Positions 8,885-16,274 of a stretch of 25,481 bases of DNA are shown here, one piece after another. The notes under the pieces are model-generated. The model searched no databases. It was not told the DNA's origin and saw only the letters and a program-made list of their open reading frames with translations. This DNA is from an uncultured Bacilli bacterium (GTDB taxonomy: Bacteria; Bacillota_I; Bacilli_A; RF39; UBA660): the NCBI GenBank assembly GCA_947626445.1, contig CANQSC010000008.1, forward strand, positions 1 to 25,481, read 5' to 3'. The number at the start of each line of letters is the position of its first letter. Position 1 is the first letter of the stretch. The position numbers and the translations under genes were made by a program.

Positions 8885-10241
8885 ATATTTGATATTTTTT
8901 GCTATATTTATTAACTAAAATATAAATGCTTGAACCTAATATTAATAATCCCAATAATAATATTAATGGTAAAATATGACCAGTTTTAGGATTATCTACA
9001 ACGCCACAATCAGTATAATATTCATCTTTGGTTACAATACTACCATCACGCCCATAATATATACCGTTAACTTCAGTACATTTATTATTAACTTCTATAG
9101 CTTCTTCATCATTAGCTTCTTCATTTTCATCTTCTATTTCATTTGCTATAGGTTTAGGAATTAGGTATGTACTGGCATTTTGTCTATTAGTATTAAGATA
9201 ATAAAGATTGATTTCTTGATTATTAGTTAAAGTTTTTCCTAATAAATTATCATCACCAAAAAATTGATAATTTGGAATTACAGTTCTTTCATAATATAAT
9301 TTGGTATTTTTTACAAAAGGTATTTTAACTGTTTTAATAATATTATCATTATCATAATCAAGATAATTAATTGAAGCAGTTAAATAATTTCTAGTCGGGG
9401 TTATATTTATTTCATCATCATTAATATCATAAATGATATTGCCATTATAACCTGTACTTAAAACATTAGTTATATTATTAACATTAGCAATAGTGGTATT
9501 TACCCAAGAATCACTTGCAAAATTATTTTTTTCCTCTTCACCAAAAAAACTAAAATAAGTATATTTAGGATTTACTGCTTTAATAAAATCAGTTGTATTA
9601 CTTGTTTTACCACCATGATGAGATAATTTCATAATATCAGCTTTTAAATCAATATTATTTTTAAGAAGTAATTTTTCTTGTTCTTTTTCAATATCACCTG
9701 CTGTTAAAAAAGTTGTATTGTCAATTTTAATTTTTGCAACTAAAGAATTATTATTTATTTTATTTTCTAAATTTTCTGTACCTTCTAAAGGCCCAATAAT
9801 ATTTATTTTAGCTTTTTCAAAATTAAATTCACTACCTTTTTTTAAATAAGTAATAGTAATATTTTTTTGATTAGCAATTGTATTTATTTGATTAATTAAA
9901 CTATCATTTTTATTATATTCTGGCAAATAAATATTTTTAATAGTATATTTACTATTATTTAAAATATCCATAATTAAACCATAATGGTCACCATGATAAT
10001 GTGATAAATATAAGTCGAAATTGGTAACTTTATGATCATCTAAATATTTTAAAACTTGATTACCATCTTGCTTTACACATGTATCCATTAATAAATATTG
10101 CCCATTAGATTCTAATAAAGTTGAATCTCCTTGAACGCTACATTCAATGGCATGAATTTTTAATTCATCAGCCTTTACTACATTAAATTGGAATAATAAA
10201 ATTCCTAACATTAAAATAAAACTAATTTTAAATTTTTCCAT
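8883..10241 (-). CDS. Exported metallo-beta-lactamase-fold hydrolase (ComEC C-terminal-like) with NPKTG sorting-like tail
   Basis: A 452-residue protein. The signal peptide ends at about VVKA (24). The MBL-fold domain follows at about 25-290: HYHGDH at 81-86, TAGD with Asp183, and SHHG with His208-His209, the usual di-metal ligands. The order and spacing recall the extracellular MBL domain of ComEC/Rec2, but there is no competence channel, so this is a stand-alone exported enzyme; substrate unknown (nucleic acid or phosphoester are possibilities). A linker leads to an acidic stretch (about 366-382), a small cysteine-bounded segment (CTEVNGIYYG ... YYTDCGV), then NPKTG, a hydrophobic helix and a KYSKK end. 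That order matches a sortase cell-wall sorting signal of non-LPXTG type. The start has Shine-Dalgarno AAGGAG (10254-10259). It is divergent from fmt. Confidence 0.88.
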   Translation of the reverse strand: MEKFKISFILMLGILLFQFNVVKADELKIHAIECSVQGDSTLLESNGQYLLMDTCVKQDGNQVLKYLDDHKVTNFDLYLSHYHGDHYGLIMDILNNSKYTIKNIYLPEYNKNDSLINQINTIANQKNITITYLKKGSEFNFEKAKINIIGPLEGTENLENKINNNSLVAKIKIDNTTFLTAGDIEKEQEKLLLKNNIDLKADIMKLSHHGGKTSNTTDFIKAVNPKYTYFSFFGEEEKNNFASDSWVNTTIANVNNITNVLSTGYNGNIIYDINDDEINITPTRNYLTASINYLDYDNDNIIKTVKIPFVKNTKLYYERTVIPNYQFFGDDNLLGKTLTNNQEINLYYLNTNRQNASTYLIPKPIANEIEDENEEANDEEAIEVNNKCTEVNGIYYGRDGSIVTKDEYYTDCGVVDNPKTGHILPLILLLGLLILGSSIYILVNKYSKKYQI

Positions 10242-10264
10242 ATTTATTTTATACTCCTTACTAT

Positions 10265-10289
10265 GTAAATTAATGTTAACACTATTTAC
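10265..10289. repeat. AT-rich palindromic element in the hydrolase-fmt divergent region
   Basis: GTAAAT (10265-10270) and ATTTAC (10284-10289) flank a TGTTAACA palindrome (10274-10281). It is close to the minus-strand gene start and may be a regulator site, but AT-rich DNA makes such matches common. Confidence 0.3.
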
Positions 10290-10310
10290 AAATTTATAAA
10301 ATATTAAAAT

Positions 10311-10332
10311 GTAAAATATTTAACTATTTTAC
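10311..10332. repeat. Perfect inverted repeat upstream of fmt
   Basis: GTAAAATA (10311-10318) and TATTTTAC (10325-10332) form an exact inverted repeat with a six-base spacer, and GTAAAATATT recurs as a direct copy at 10333-10342. There is no T-tract, so a terminator is unlikely. The position between two divergent genes fits an operator. Confidence 0.4.
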
Positions 10333-10371
10333 GTAAAATATTCAACATAATTTTATTAGTTATTTTTTTTG

Positions 10372-10380
10372 TGATACAAT
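10372..10380 (+). promoter_or_regulatory. Extended -10 promoter for fmt
   Basis: TGATACAAT at 10372-10380 is a TGN-extended -10 box (TACAAT). The expected -35 position is T-rich and non-consensus. Confidence 0.5.
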
Positions 10381-10405
10381 TTAATTACTTTGAAAGAGGA
10401 TATAT

Positions 10406-11338
10406 ATGAAAGATTTAAAAGTTATATTTATGGGTACACCAGAATTCGCTGTTCCTATATTAAAAATGTTAAATGAAAATACTAACGTAGTAGGTGTTGT
10501 TACTCAACCAGATAAATTAGTAGGAAGAAAAAAAGAGTTAACTTATTCACCAATAAAGAAATATGCTTTAGAAAATAATTTAAAGGTTTTTCAACCTGAA
10601 AAAATAAAGGAAAGTATGGAAGATATTTTAAATATACCATGTGATATTATTATCACTTGTGCTTATGGGCAAATACTTCCAAGTAAGATTTTAGAATATC
10701 CTAAGTTAGGTTGTATTAATGTTCATGCCTCACTTTTACCTAAATATAGGGGAGGAGCCCCTATTCATTGGTGTTTAATAAATGGGGAAGAAAAAACAGG
10801 AATTACCATTATGTATATGGATAAAGGCATGGATAGTGGGGATATTATAAAGCAAGAAGAATATCTTATTAAAGAAAGTGATACGGTAAGCACTTTACAC
10901 GATAAGTTAAGTGAAATAGGAAGTAGATTATTATTAGATACTTTACCAAGTATTATAAATAAAACTAATGAAAGAATTAACCAAGCTGAAAGCTTAGTTA
11001 CTTATGGATATAATATAACAAGAGAAGATGAAAGATTAGATTTTAATTTAACTGGTAAAGAAATTATTAATAAAATAAGAGGTTTAAATTCATGGCCTTT
11101 AGCAAATTTTGTATTAAATGATTTAGAATATAAAGTATTAGAAGCTTATTTTATTAAAGATAAAGTTAAAGAATCAGGTAAAATCATCGATATAAAAAAG
11201 GATGCAATAGGAATAAGTTGTCAAGATGGCATTATTTACTTAACTAAAATTAAACCATTTGGTAAAAAAGTAATGGATGTCAAAAGTTACTTGAATGGAA
11301 CAGATAAAAGTATTTTACAAAATGCTAAAATAAACTAG
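10406..11338 (+). CDS. fmt: Methionyl-tRNA formyltransferase
   Basis: This enzyme transfers a formyl group from 10-formyltetrahydrofolate to Met-tRNA of the initiator type, needed for bacterial translation initiation. The 310-residue protein begins MKDLKVIFMGTPEFAVPIL, the typical Fmt start. It carries the catalytic set Asn105, His107 (NVHASLLPKYRGGAPI) and Asp143 (GMDSGD), each offset by three from the E. coli residues. The C-terminal OB-like tRNA-binding domain follows from about 205 (YGYNITREDERLDF, IRGLNSWPLA). Shine-Dalgarno AGAGGA lies six bases before ATG 10406. In many Firmicutes fmt sits close to priA; here the two are separated by two envelope genes. A small unknown gene follows 13 bases later and is probably cotranscribed. 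Confidence 0.96.
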   Translation: MKDLKVIFMGTPEFAVPILKMLNENTNVVGVVTQPDKLVGRKKELTYSPIKKYALENNLKVFQPEKIKESMEDILNIPCDIIITCAYGQILPSKILEYPKLGCINVHASLLPKYRGGAPIHWCLINGEEKTGITIMYMDKGMDSGDIIKQEEYLIKESDTVSTLHDKLSEIGSRLLLDTLPSIINKTNERINQAESLVTYGYNITREDERLDFNLTGKEIINKIRGLNSWPLANFVLNDLEYKVLEAYFIKDKVKESGKIIDIKKDAIGISCQDGIIYLTKIKPFGKKVMDVKSYLNGTDKSILQNAKIN

Positions 11339-11351
11339 AAGGAAAAAGAAA

Positions 11352-11696
11352 ATGAATAAGAAAAAATATCAAAAAATATTAGCAAATTATCAAAAATGTT
11401 TATTAATTAAAGAAAAATATCATATTATTGAAGGAATAATAAATTTTCATCAAAATTATTTTCTTTCAATAAAAGCTAATCCTATAGATTATTGGGAATG
11501 TTTAATTGCCTATTATAGTAATAGTGATAATCAAAAAATTGTTGGTAAAGAAACATGTGAAATGTTATTAGCTGAATTAAACTATACTAAAGAAGAATAT
11601 ACAAAATACTATTTTAACAATTTAAAATTAAAAACATTAGAAAGAAAAATAAAAAAAGAAGATAAAGGACAAGAGTTAAAATTAATAAAAAAATGA
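11352..11696 (+). CDS. Small lysine-rich protein of unknown function, cotranscribed with fmt
   Basis: A 114-residue protein starting at ATG 11352 with AAGGAA as Shine-Dalgarno, 13 bases after fmt. It appears mostly helical, rich in lysine and tyrosine, and has neither signal peptide nor membrane segment, so it is probably cytoplasmic. Two cysteines (KCLLI, WECLI) do not form a metal motif, and the last 15 residues are strongly basic. I recognise no family. Position suggests a link with fmt or translation, but that is only inference from the operon. It ends with TGA (11694-11696), the only TGA stop among the genes here, immediately followed by an in-frame TAA. Confidence 0.7.
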   Translation: MNKKKYQKILANYQKCLLIKEKYHIIEGIINFHQNYFLSIKANPIDYWECLIAYYSNSDNQKIVGKETCEMLLAELNYTKEEYTKYYFNNLKLKTLERKIKKEDKGQELKLIKK

Positions 11697-11721
11697 TAAA
11701 AATTTTATCCTTAAAAAATGT

Positions 11722-11750
11722 TTGACACAATAAAGGGTTTTTCATATAAT
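11722..11750 (+). promoter_or_regulatory. Consensus sigma-A-type promoter for ileS
   Basis: Perfect TTGACA (11722-11727), 17-bp spacer and perfect TATAAT (11745-11750). Transcription should begin at about 11757, just ahead of the T-box leader. Confidence 0.92.
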
Positions 11751-11756
11751 ATATTT

Positions 11757-11946
11757 GTCAAAAGAGTTAAGACACGTTTATAAAAATTTTCTTTTAAAGA
11801 GAGTTTGGTATTGGTGGAAGCCAAATAAAGAAGTTTTATAAATATCACTTATATAATCTTTGCGGGTTAACAAACGTTATCTTGTTAAATAAGTTAAATT
11901 AAGGATGGTACCGTCTTATTGACTCCTTTGGTATCATCTTTTTTTA
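11757..11946 (+). promoter_or_regulatory. T-box leader (isoleucine) controlling ileS
   Basis: A tRNA-sensing leader. Stem I is supported by TTTATAAAA (from about 11778) pairing with TTTTATAAA ending at 11843, and by a distal hairpin TTTGG ... CCAAA near 11807-11825 preceded by an AGAGAG stretch. The putative specifier codon is ATC (Ile) at 11844-11846. The T-box core TGGTACC (11906-11912) lies in the antiterminator. The alternative terminator pairs GATGGTACC (11904-11912) with GGTATCATC (11930-11938) and ends in seven T (11939-11945). Uncharged tRNA-Ile should favour read-through into ileS. Confidence 0.93.
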
Positions 11947-11962
11947 TGAAAGGAAGATGGCT

Positions 11963-14900
11963 ATGAAAGATTTTAAAGAATTAGACAAAAGAAATGTTCA
12001 TGATGTTGAAAATGATATTTTAGAAGAATGGAAAAGAATAGATATTCTAAATAAAACTATTGATAATCGTAAAGGTAAAAAAGATTGGGTATTTTATGAT
12101 GGACCAATATATGCTAATGCTAAACCAGGAATTCATCATGTTTTAGCTAAAGCAATTAAAGATTCATTTTGTAAATATAAAACTATGCAAGGGTACCGAG
12201 TTTTAAGAAAGATTGGTCTTGATACTCATGGCTTACCAATTGAAGTTAATGTTGAAAAAAAGTTAGGTTTTAAGACTAAAGCTGATATTGAAGCTTTTGG
12301 TATTGAAAATTTTTGTAAAGAATGTAATAAGGCTACGGCTTTAAATATTGATGAAATAAATGAAGTAACCGATATGATGGGTCAATTTATTGATTGTGAA
12401 CATCCTTATGTAACCTGTAGTAATGAATTTATTGAGTCTGAATGGTGGCTAATAAAAGAAATGGATAAAAAAGGAGTCATCTATTATGGTAATAAAGTTT
12501 TACCATATTGTCCAAGATGTGGAACTGAACTATCTGCAAATGAAGTATCACAAGGATATGAAAATGTATCTGTAAATACCGTAATTGTGCCTTTTAAAAG
12601 AGTTGATAGTGATGAGTATTTCTTAGTTTGGACTACAACTCCATGGACTTTACTTGCTAATGTTGCGTTATGTGTAAATCCAGAATTAACTTATATTAAA
12701 GCTGAATCAATGGGTTATAAATTTATCTTAGCTGAAGCTTTAGCCGAAAAAGTTTTAGGTGATGATTTTAAAGTTTTAGAAACCTTTAAAGGAACTGATT
12801 TAGTAGGTATTAAATATGAACAATTAATGCCATTTGTTAAAGTCGAAGGTAAAGCATTTGAAGTTCTTGCTGATAATTATGTAACTTGTGAAGATGGAAC
12901 GGGAATTGTTCATATTGCTCCAGCTTATGGTGTAGATGATAACCGCGTATGTGTTGAAAATAATGTTGCTTTTGTAAATCCAGTTGGAAAAGATGGCTGT
13001 TATACGGAAGGACCTTGGAAAGGAACTTTAGTTACTTCACCTGAATTAGAAATAGACATTATTAAGTATTTAAAAGAAAATGATAAATTATTTAAAAAAA
13101 TTAAGATGAATCATGATTATCCTCATTGTTGGCGTTGCCACTCACCATTAATCTATTTTACTAAACCGGCTTGGTATATTAGAACTACTGAATATAAAGA
13201 CCAAATTATTGAAGCTAATAAAAGTGTTAATTGGTATCCTGAATATGTAGGTACAAAAAGATTTAATAATTGGCTAGAAAATATGGTAGATTGGGGAATA
13301 AGTCGAAATCGATATTGGGGTTGTCCAATGCCAATATGGATTTGTGATGATTGTGGGGAAAAACATGTTATTGGTTCTTTAAAAGAATTACAAGAAATGT
13401 TAATTGAAGATATTGATGTAAGTAAAATTGAATTACACCGTCCTTATGTTGATGAGCTACATCTTAAATGTCCACATTGTAATGGACGCATGACTAGAGT
13501 ATTAGATGTATTAGATGTTTGGTTTGATTCAGGAGCTATGCCTTATGCAAGTTTCCATTATCCATTTGAAAATAAAGAATTATTTGAAAGTCAATTTCCA
13601 GCTGATTTTATTGCCGAAGGAGTAGATCAAACTCGTGGTTGGTTTAATGCTTTAATCTGTATTTCAACTATTATTTCTGGTAAATCTAGTTTTAAAAATG
13701 TTGTCGTTAATGATATGGTATTAGATGCTAATGGTAAAAAAATGAGCAAATCTACCGGAAATGTTATTGATCCAACTGTGGCTTTAACTGAGTATGGTGC
13801 TGATAATGTAAGATGGTATATGTTTTATGCATCTCCTGTTTGGACTCCTTTAAAATATGATGAAGCCGGGGTAAAAGAAGTTCATTCTAAATTCTTTAAT
13901 CCTTTTAAAAATACTTATTCTTTCTTCCAAATGTATGCTAATGCTGATCATATTGATATTGATGATTGTCAGGTTAAAATAAATGAGCGTGAAGAAATTG
14001 ATAAATGGTTAATTTCTAAATATAATCGTTTAGTTTTAGAATGTACTAAATATTATGAACTATATGATTTAAATCAAGTTGTTAAATTAATTACTAATTT
14101 TGTATCTGATGATTTATCTAATTGGTATATTAGACGTAACAGAAATCGTTTTTGGAAAAGTGAATTAGATAATTCTAAGAAAAGTGTTTATATGACAACT
14201 TATGAAGTATTATGTGGTCTATGTAAGTTATGTGCCCCAATAATACCATTTACAACCGAAGAAATATATCAAAAATTAACTGGTAAAGAATCTGTTCATT
14301 TAGAAGATTTTCCAGTTGCTGATGAATCTTTAATTTTAGAAGATGTTGAAGCCAAAATGGATTTAGTTCGTGATTTAATTAGCATTGGCAGATATGTTAG
14401 AGAAGAAGCTAAAATTAAAGTAAGACAACCATTAAAAGAAGTTTTAATTGATGGTAAAAATAAAAAAATAATTAATGATTTAGTTTCTTTAATTAAAGAA
14501 GAATTAAATGTTAAAGAAGTAAGTTTTATTGATAATTTAAGCGAATATATGAACTTCTTAGTAAAACCTAATTTTAAAGTTGTAGGTAAAATTTTAGGGC
14601 CTAAAATTAAACTGTTTAGTGAAGCTTTATTAAATTTAAGTAACGAAGAAATTGAATTATTACAAAATAATCAAGAAATTACTTTAAATTTAGATGGTGA
14701 AGAATTAAAGGTTAATAAAGAAATGGTTGATATTAGAGTTGATGCTAAAGATGGTTTTAATGTTGGTATGGAAAATAATAATTTTGTTATTTTAAATACG
14801 GAATTAAGTGAAGAATTAATTTTAGAAGGTTTAGCAAGAGAATTTGTTAGTAAAGTTCAAAACTTAAGAAAATTAAAAGATTTAAATGTTGTTGATCGAA

Positions 14901-15067
14901 TTATTATTTATTATAATGGTCCTGATAAATTTATTAAATCTTTAGAAATGTTTAATGATTATATTAAAAAAGAAACTTTAGCAGTAGATTTAATTAAAAA
15001 AGAAGATTTAACTGATAGTTATGATTTAAATGGTGAAGAAGTATATATTGATATTTTAAAAAAGTAG
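11963..15067 (+). CDS. ileS: Isoleucyl-tRNA synthetase, type 2 (IleS2-like), with GIHH signature
   Basis: Charges tRNA-Ile. An ATG at 11957 lies only two bases after AGGA (11951-11954), whereas ATG 11963 has an eight-base spacer, so I choose 11963 (1,034 residues). Length and a C terminus without a cysteine zinc ribbon fit type 2 (eukaryote-like) IleRS rather than the roughly 920-residue type 1. Seen: catalytic start DGPIYANAKPGIHH, where the usual HxGH reads GIHH (56-59); YCPRCGTELS; editing domain (VWTTTPWTLLANVAL, GTGIVHIAP); CWRCHSP; DWGISRNRYWGCP; CPHCNGR; VLDVWFDSG; KMSKS at 593-597; and the anticodon domain (NWYIRRNRNRFW). All core motifs are present. It is controlled by the T-box just upstream and followed by a strong terminator. 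Confidence 0.97.
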   Translation: MKDFKELDKRNVHDVENDILEEWKRIDILNKTIDNRKGKKDWVFYDGPIYANAKPGIHHVLAKAIKDSFCKYKTMQGYRVLRKIGLDTHGLPIEVNVEKKLGFKTKADIEAFGIENFCKECNKATALNIDEINEVTDMMGQFIDCEHPYVTCSNEFIESEWWLIKEMDKKGVIYYGNKVLPYCPRCGTELSANEVSQGYENVSVNTVIVPFKRVDSDEYFLVWTTTPWTLLANVALCVNPELTYIKAESMGYKFILAEALAEKVLGDDFKVLETFKGTDLVGIKYEQLMPFVKVEGKAFEVLADNYVTCEDGTGIVHIAPAYGVDDNRVCVENNVAFVNPVGKDGCYTEGPWKGTLVTSPELEIDIIKYLKENDKLFKKIKMNHDYPHCWRCHSPLIYFTKPAWYIRTTEYKDQIIEANKSVNWYPEYVGTKRFNNWLENMVDWGISRNRYWGCPMPIWICDDCGEKHVIGSLKELQEMLIEDIDVSKIELHRPYVDELHLKCPHCNGRMTRVLDVLDVWFDSGAMPYASFHYPFENKELFESQFPADFIAEGVDQTRGWFNALICISTIISGKSSFKNVVVNDMVLDANGKKMSKSTGNVIDPTVALTEYGADNVRWYMFYASPVWTPLKYDEAGVKEVHSKFFNPFKNTYSFFQMYANADHIDIDDCQVKINEREEIDKWLISKYNRLVLECTKYYELYDLNQVVKLITNFVSDDLSNWYIRRNRNRFWKSELDNSKKSVYMTTYEVLCGLCKLCAPIIPFTTEEIYQKLTGKESVHLEDFPVADESLILEDVEAKMDLVRDLISIGRYVREEAKIKVRQPLKEVLIDGKNKKIINDLVSLIKEELNVKEVSFIDNLSEYMNFLVKPNFKVVGKILGPKIKLFSEALLNLSNEEIELLQNNQEITLNLDGEELKVNKEMVDIRVDAKDGFNVGMENNNFVILNTELSEELILEGLAREFVSKVQNLRKLKDLNVVDRIIIYYNGPDKFIKSLEMFNDYIKKETLAVDLIKKEDLTDSYDLNGEEVYIDILKK

Positions 15068-15085
15068 ACATTACTTTACGATGTG

Positions 15086-15120
15086 AATAAGAAATTTAAT
15101 TTATAAATTTCTTATTTTTT
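15086..15120 (+). terminator. Intrinsic terminator after ileS
   Basis: AATAAGAAATTT (15086-15097) pairs perfectly with AAATTTCTTATT (15105-15116), a 12-bp stem with a seven-base loop, followed by TTTT. Confidence 0.85.
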
Positions 15121-15157
15121 GTTATAGTATTTTTAGAATAGAAAAGAGTTGATTAGG

Positions 15158-15895
15158 GTGAAAGCACCAAAAGTAATGGATCATATCAAACCGGCTCATA
15201 TTGCTTGTGATAAAAGTGATATAGCTCCAATTGTTATTATGCCAGGAGATCCTTTAAGAGCTAAATATATAGCTGAAAAATATTTAACTGATTATAAGTT
15301 AGTAAGTGATGCAAGAAATATGTTTGTTTATACGGGAATGTACCGTGATAAACGCATTACAGTTATGGGTTCTGGAATGGGAATGCCATCAATGAGTATC
15401 TATGCCTTTGAGTTATTTTACTTTTTTGGGGTGGAAAGAATTATTCGGATTGGAACCTGTGGTGGTTTAAAAGAATACTTAAATGTACCTGATTTAATAT
15501 TAGCAAATGCTAGTTATACAGAAGGAAATTTTGCATATTCTTATAATGGAGATCCTACCCATATGGCTTATCCATCTAAAAAATTAAATGAAGCGATTTT
15601 AGAAAATGCTAAGATGAAAGGTTTAACTATTCATGAAGGTTGTGTAATGTGTACTGAACAATTTGGTTTTTATTCTGATAATGAACATGTTTTAAAAAGA
15701 GTACCAGAAGATATTGAGGTAATTGCCGAAGAAATGGAAAGTTTTGCCCTTTTTCATATTGCAAGTAGTTTTTCAAAAGAAGCATCAGTTATTCTAACAG
15801 TTGTTGATAGTAAATTTAGTGAAAAATTTATGTCTATTAAAGAAAGAGAACAATCATTAGATGATATGATCCTCTTAGCTCTAGAAAGTATTTAA
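15158..15895 (+). CDS. deoD: Purine-nucleoside phosphorylase, DeoD type
   Basis: Phosphorolysis of purine (deoxy)nucleosides to base and (deoxy)ribose-1-phosphate, for salvage. From GTG 15158 the protein has 245 residues, with AAAGAG (15143-15148) as Shine-Dalgarno nine bases upstream. A TTG at 15149 is in frame but touches that site. Motifs of the hexameric DeoD family are clear: MPGDPLRAK (phosphate-binding Gly30 and Arg34), GSGMGMPSMSIY, RIGTCGG, the ribose-binding EEMES (Glu192-Met193-Glu194) and catalytic Asp217 in TVVDS, with the same 23-residue spacing from the Glu as in E. coli. The N terminus is about ten residues longer than usual. It is the first gene of a tight set with the undecaprenol kinase and dacA genes. 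Confidence 0.93.
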   Translation: MKAPKVMDHIKPAHIACDKSDIAPIVIMPGDPLRAKYIAEKYLTDYKLVSDARNMFVYTGMYRDKRITVMGSGMGMPSMSIYAFELFYFFGVERIIRIGTCGGLKEYLNVPDLILANASYTEGNFAYSYNGDPTHMAYPSKKLNEAILENAKMKGLTIHEGCVMCTEQFGFYSDNEHVLKRVPEDIEVIAEEMESFALFHIASSFSKEASVILTVVDSKFSEKFMSIKEREQSLDDMILLALESI

Positions 15896-15896
15896 T

Positions 15897-16274
15897 ATGG
15901 TATCGTTTAATAAATTAATTAATAGTTTTAAGTATGCAATAAGGGGAATTAAAAGTGCTTTAAAAAGTGAACAGAATATGAAAGTCCATTTTATTATTAT
16001 GGAATTAGTTATTTTAATGGCTATTATTCTAAATATTAATACTTTTGAATGGTTAATTATTTTAATTTGTTTTATGAGTGTTATTAGTAGTGAATTATTT
16101 AATACAGCTATGGAAAAATGTGTTGATTTAGCATCTCCAAAGTTTAATGAATTAGCTAAATTAGCTAAAGATATTTCAGCAGGAGCTGTTTTAGTTACAG
16201 CATTTTTCTCAGCTTTAATTGGTTTAATTATTTTTTTACCTAAAATAATAATATTTGTGAAAGGCTTGATGTAA
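15897..16274 (+). CDS. dgkA: Undecaprenol/diacylglycerol kinase (DgkA family)
   Basis: A 125-residue integral membrane kinase. In Gram-positives this family mainly phosphorylates undecaprenol, feeding the lipid carrier for wall polymers. Conserved residues match DgkA with a constant offset of three: Glu25 and His31 in the first helix region (SEQNMKVH), Glu66, Asn69 and Glu73 in SSELFNTAMEKCVD, and Lys91-Asp92 in AKLAKDISAGAVL. Three hydrophobic helices are visible (about 32-48, 50-66, 95-121). Its ATG comes one base after the deoD stop, with little Shine-Dalgarno, so it may be translationally coupled. The next gene begins directly at its stop. The gene symbol follows the family; substrate preference is inferred. 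Confidence 0.92.
   Translation: MVSFNKLINSFKYAIRGIKSALKSEQNMKVHFIIMELVILMAIILNINTFEWLIILICFMSVISSELFNTAMEKCVDLASPKFNELAKLAKDISAGAVLVTAFFSALIGLIIFLPKIIIFVKGLM

Noticed and set aside
11694..11696. TGA as a tryptophan codon (mycoplasma code)
   Set aside because: TGG is used for Trp throughout and no recognised protein needs TGA read-through. This single TGA is followed by TAA, so the case is undecided but the standard bacterial code explains everything.
11695..11709. GATAAAA/TTTTATC inverted repeat as a terminator after the small gene downstream of fmt
   Set aside because: There is essentially no loop and no T-tract, so it cannot form a normal terminator hairpin.
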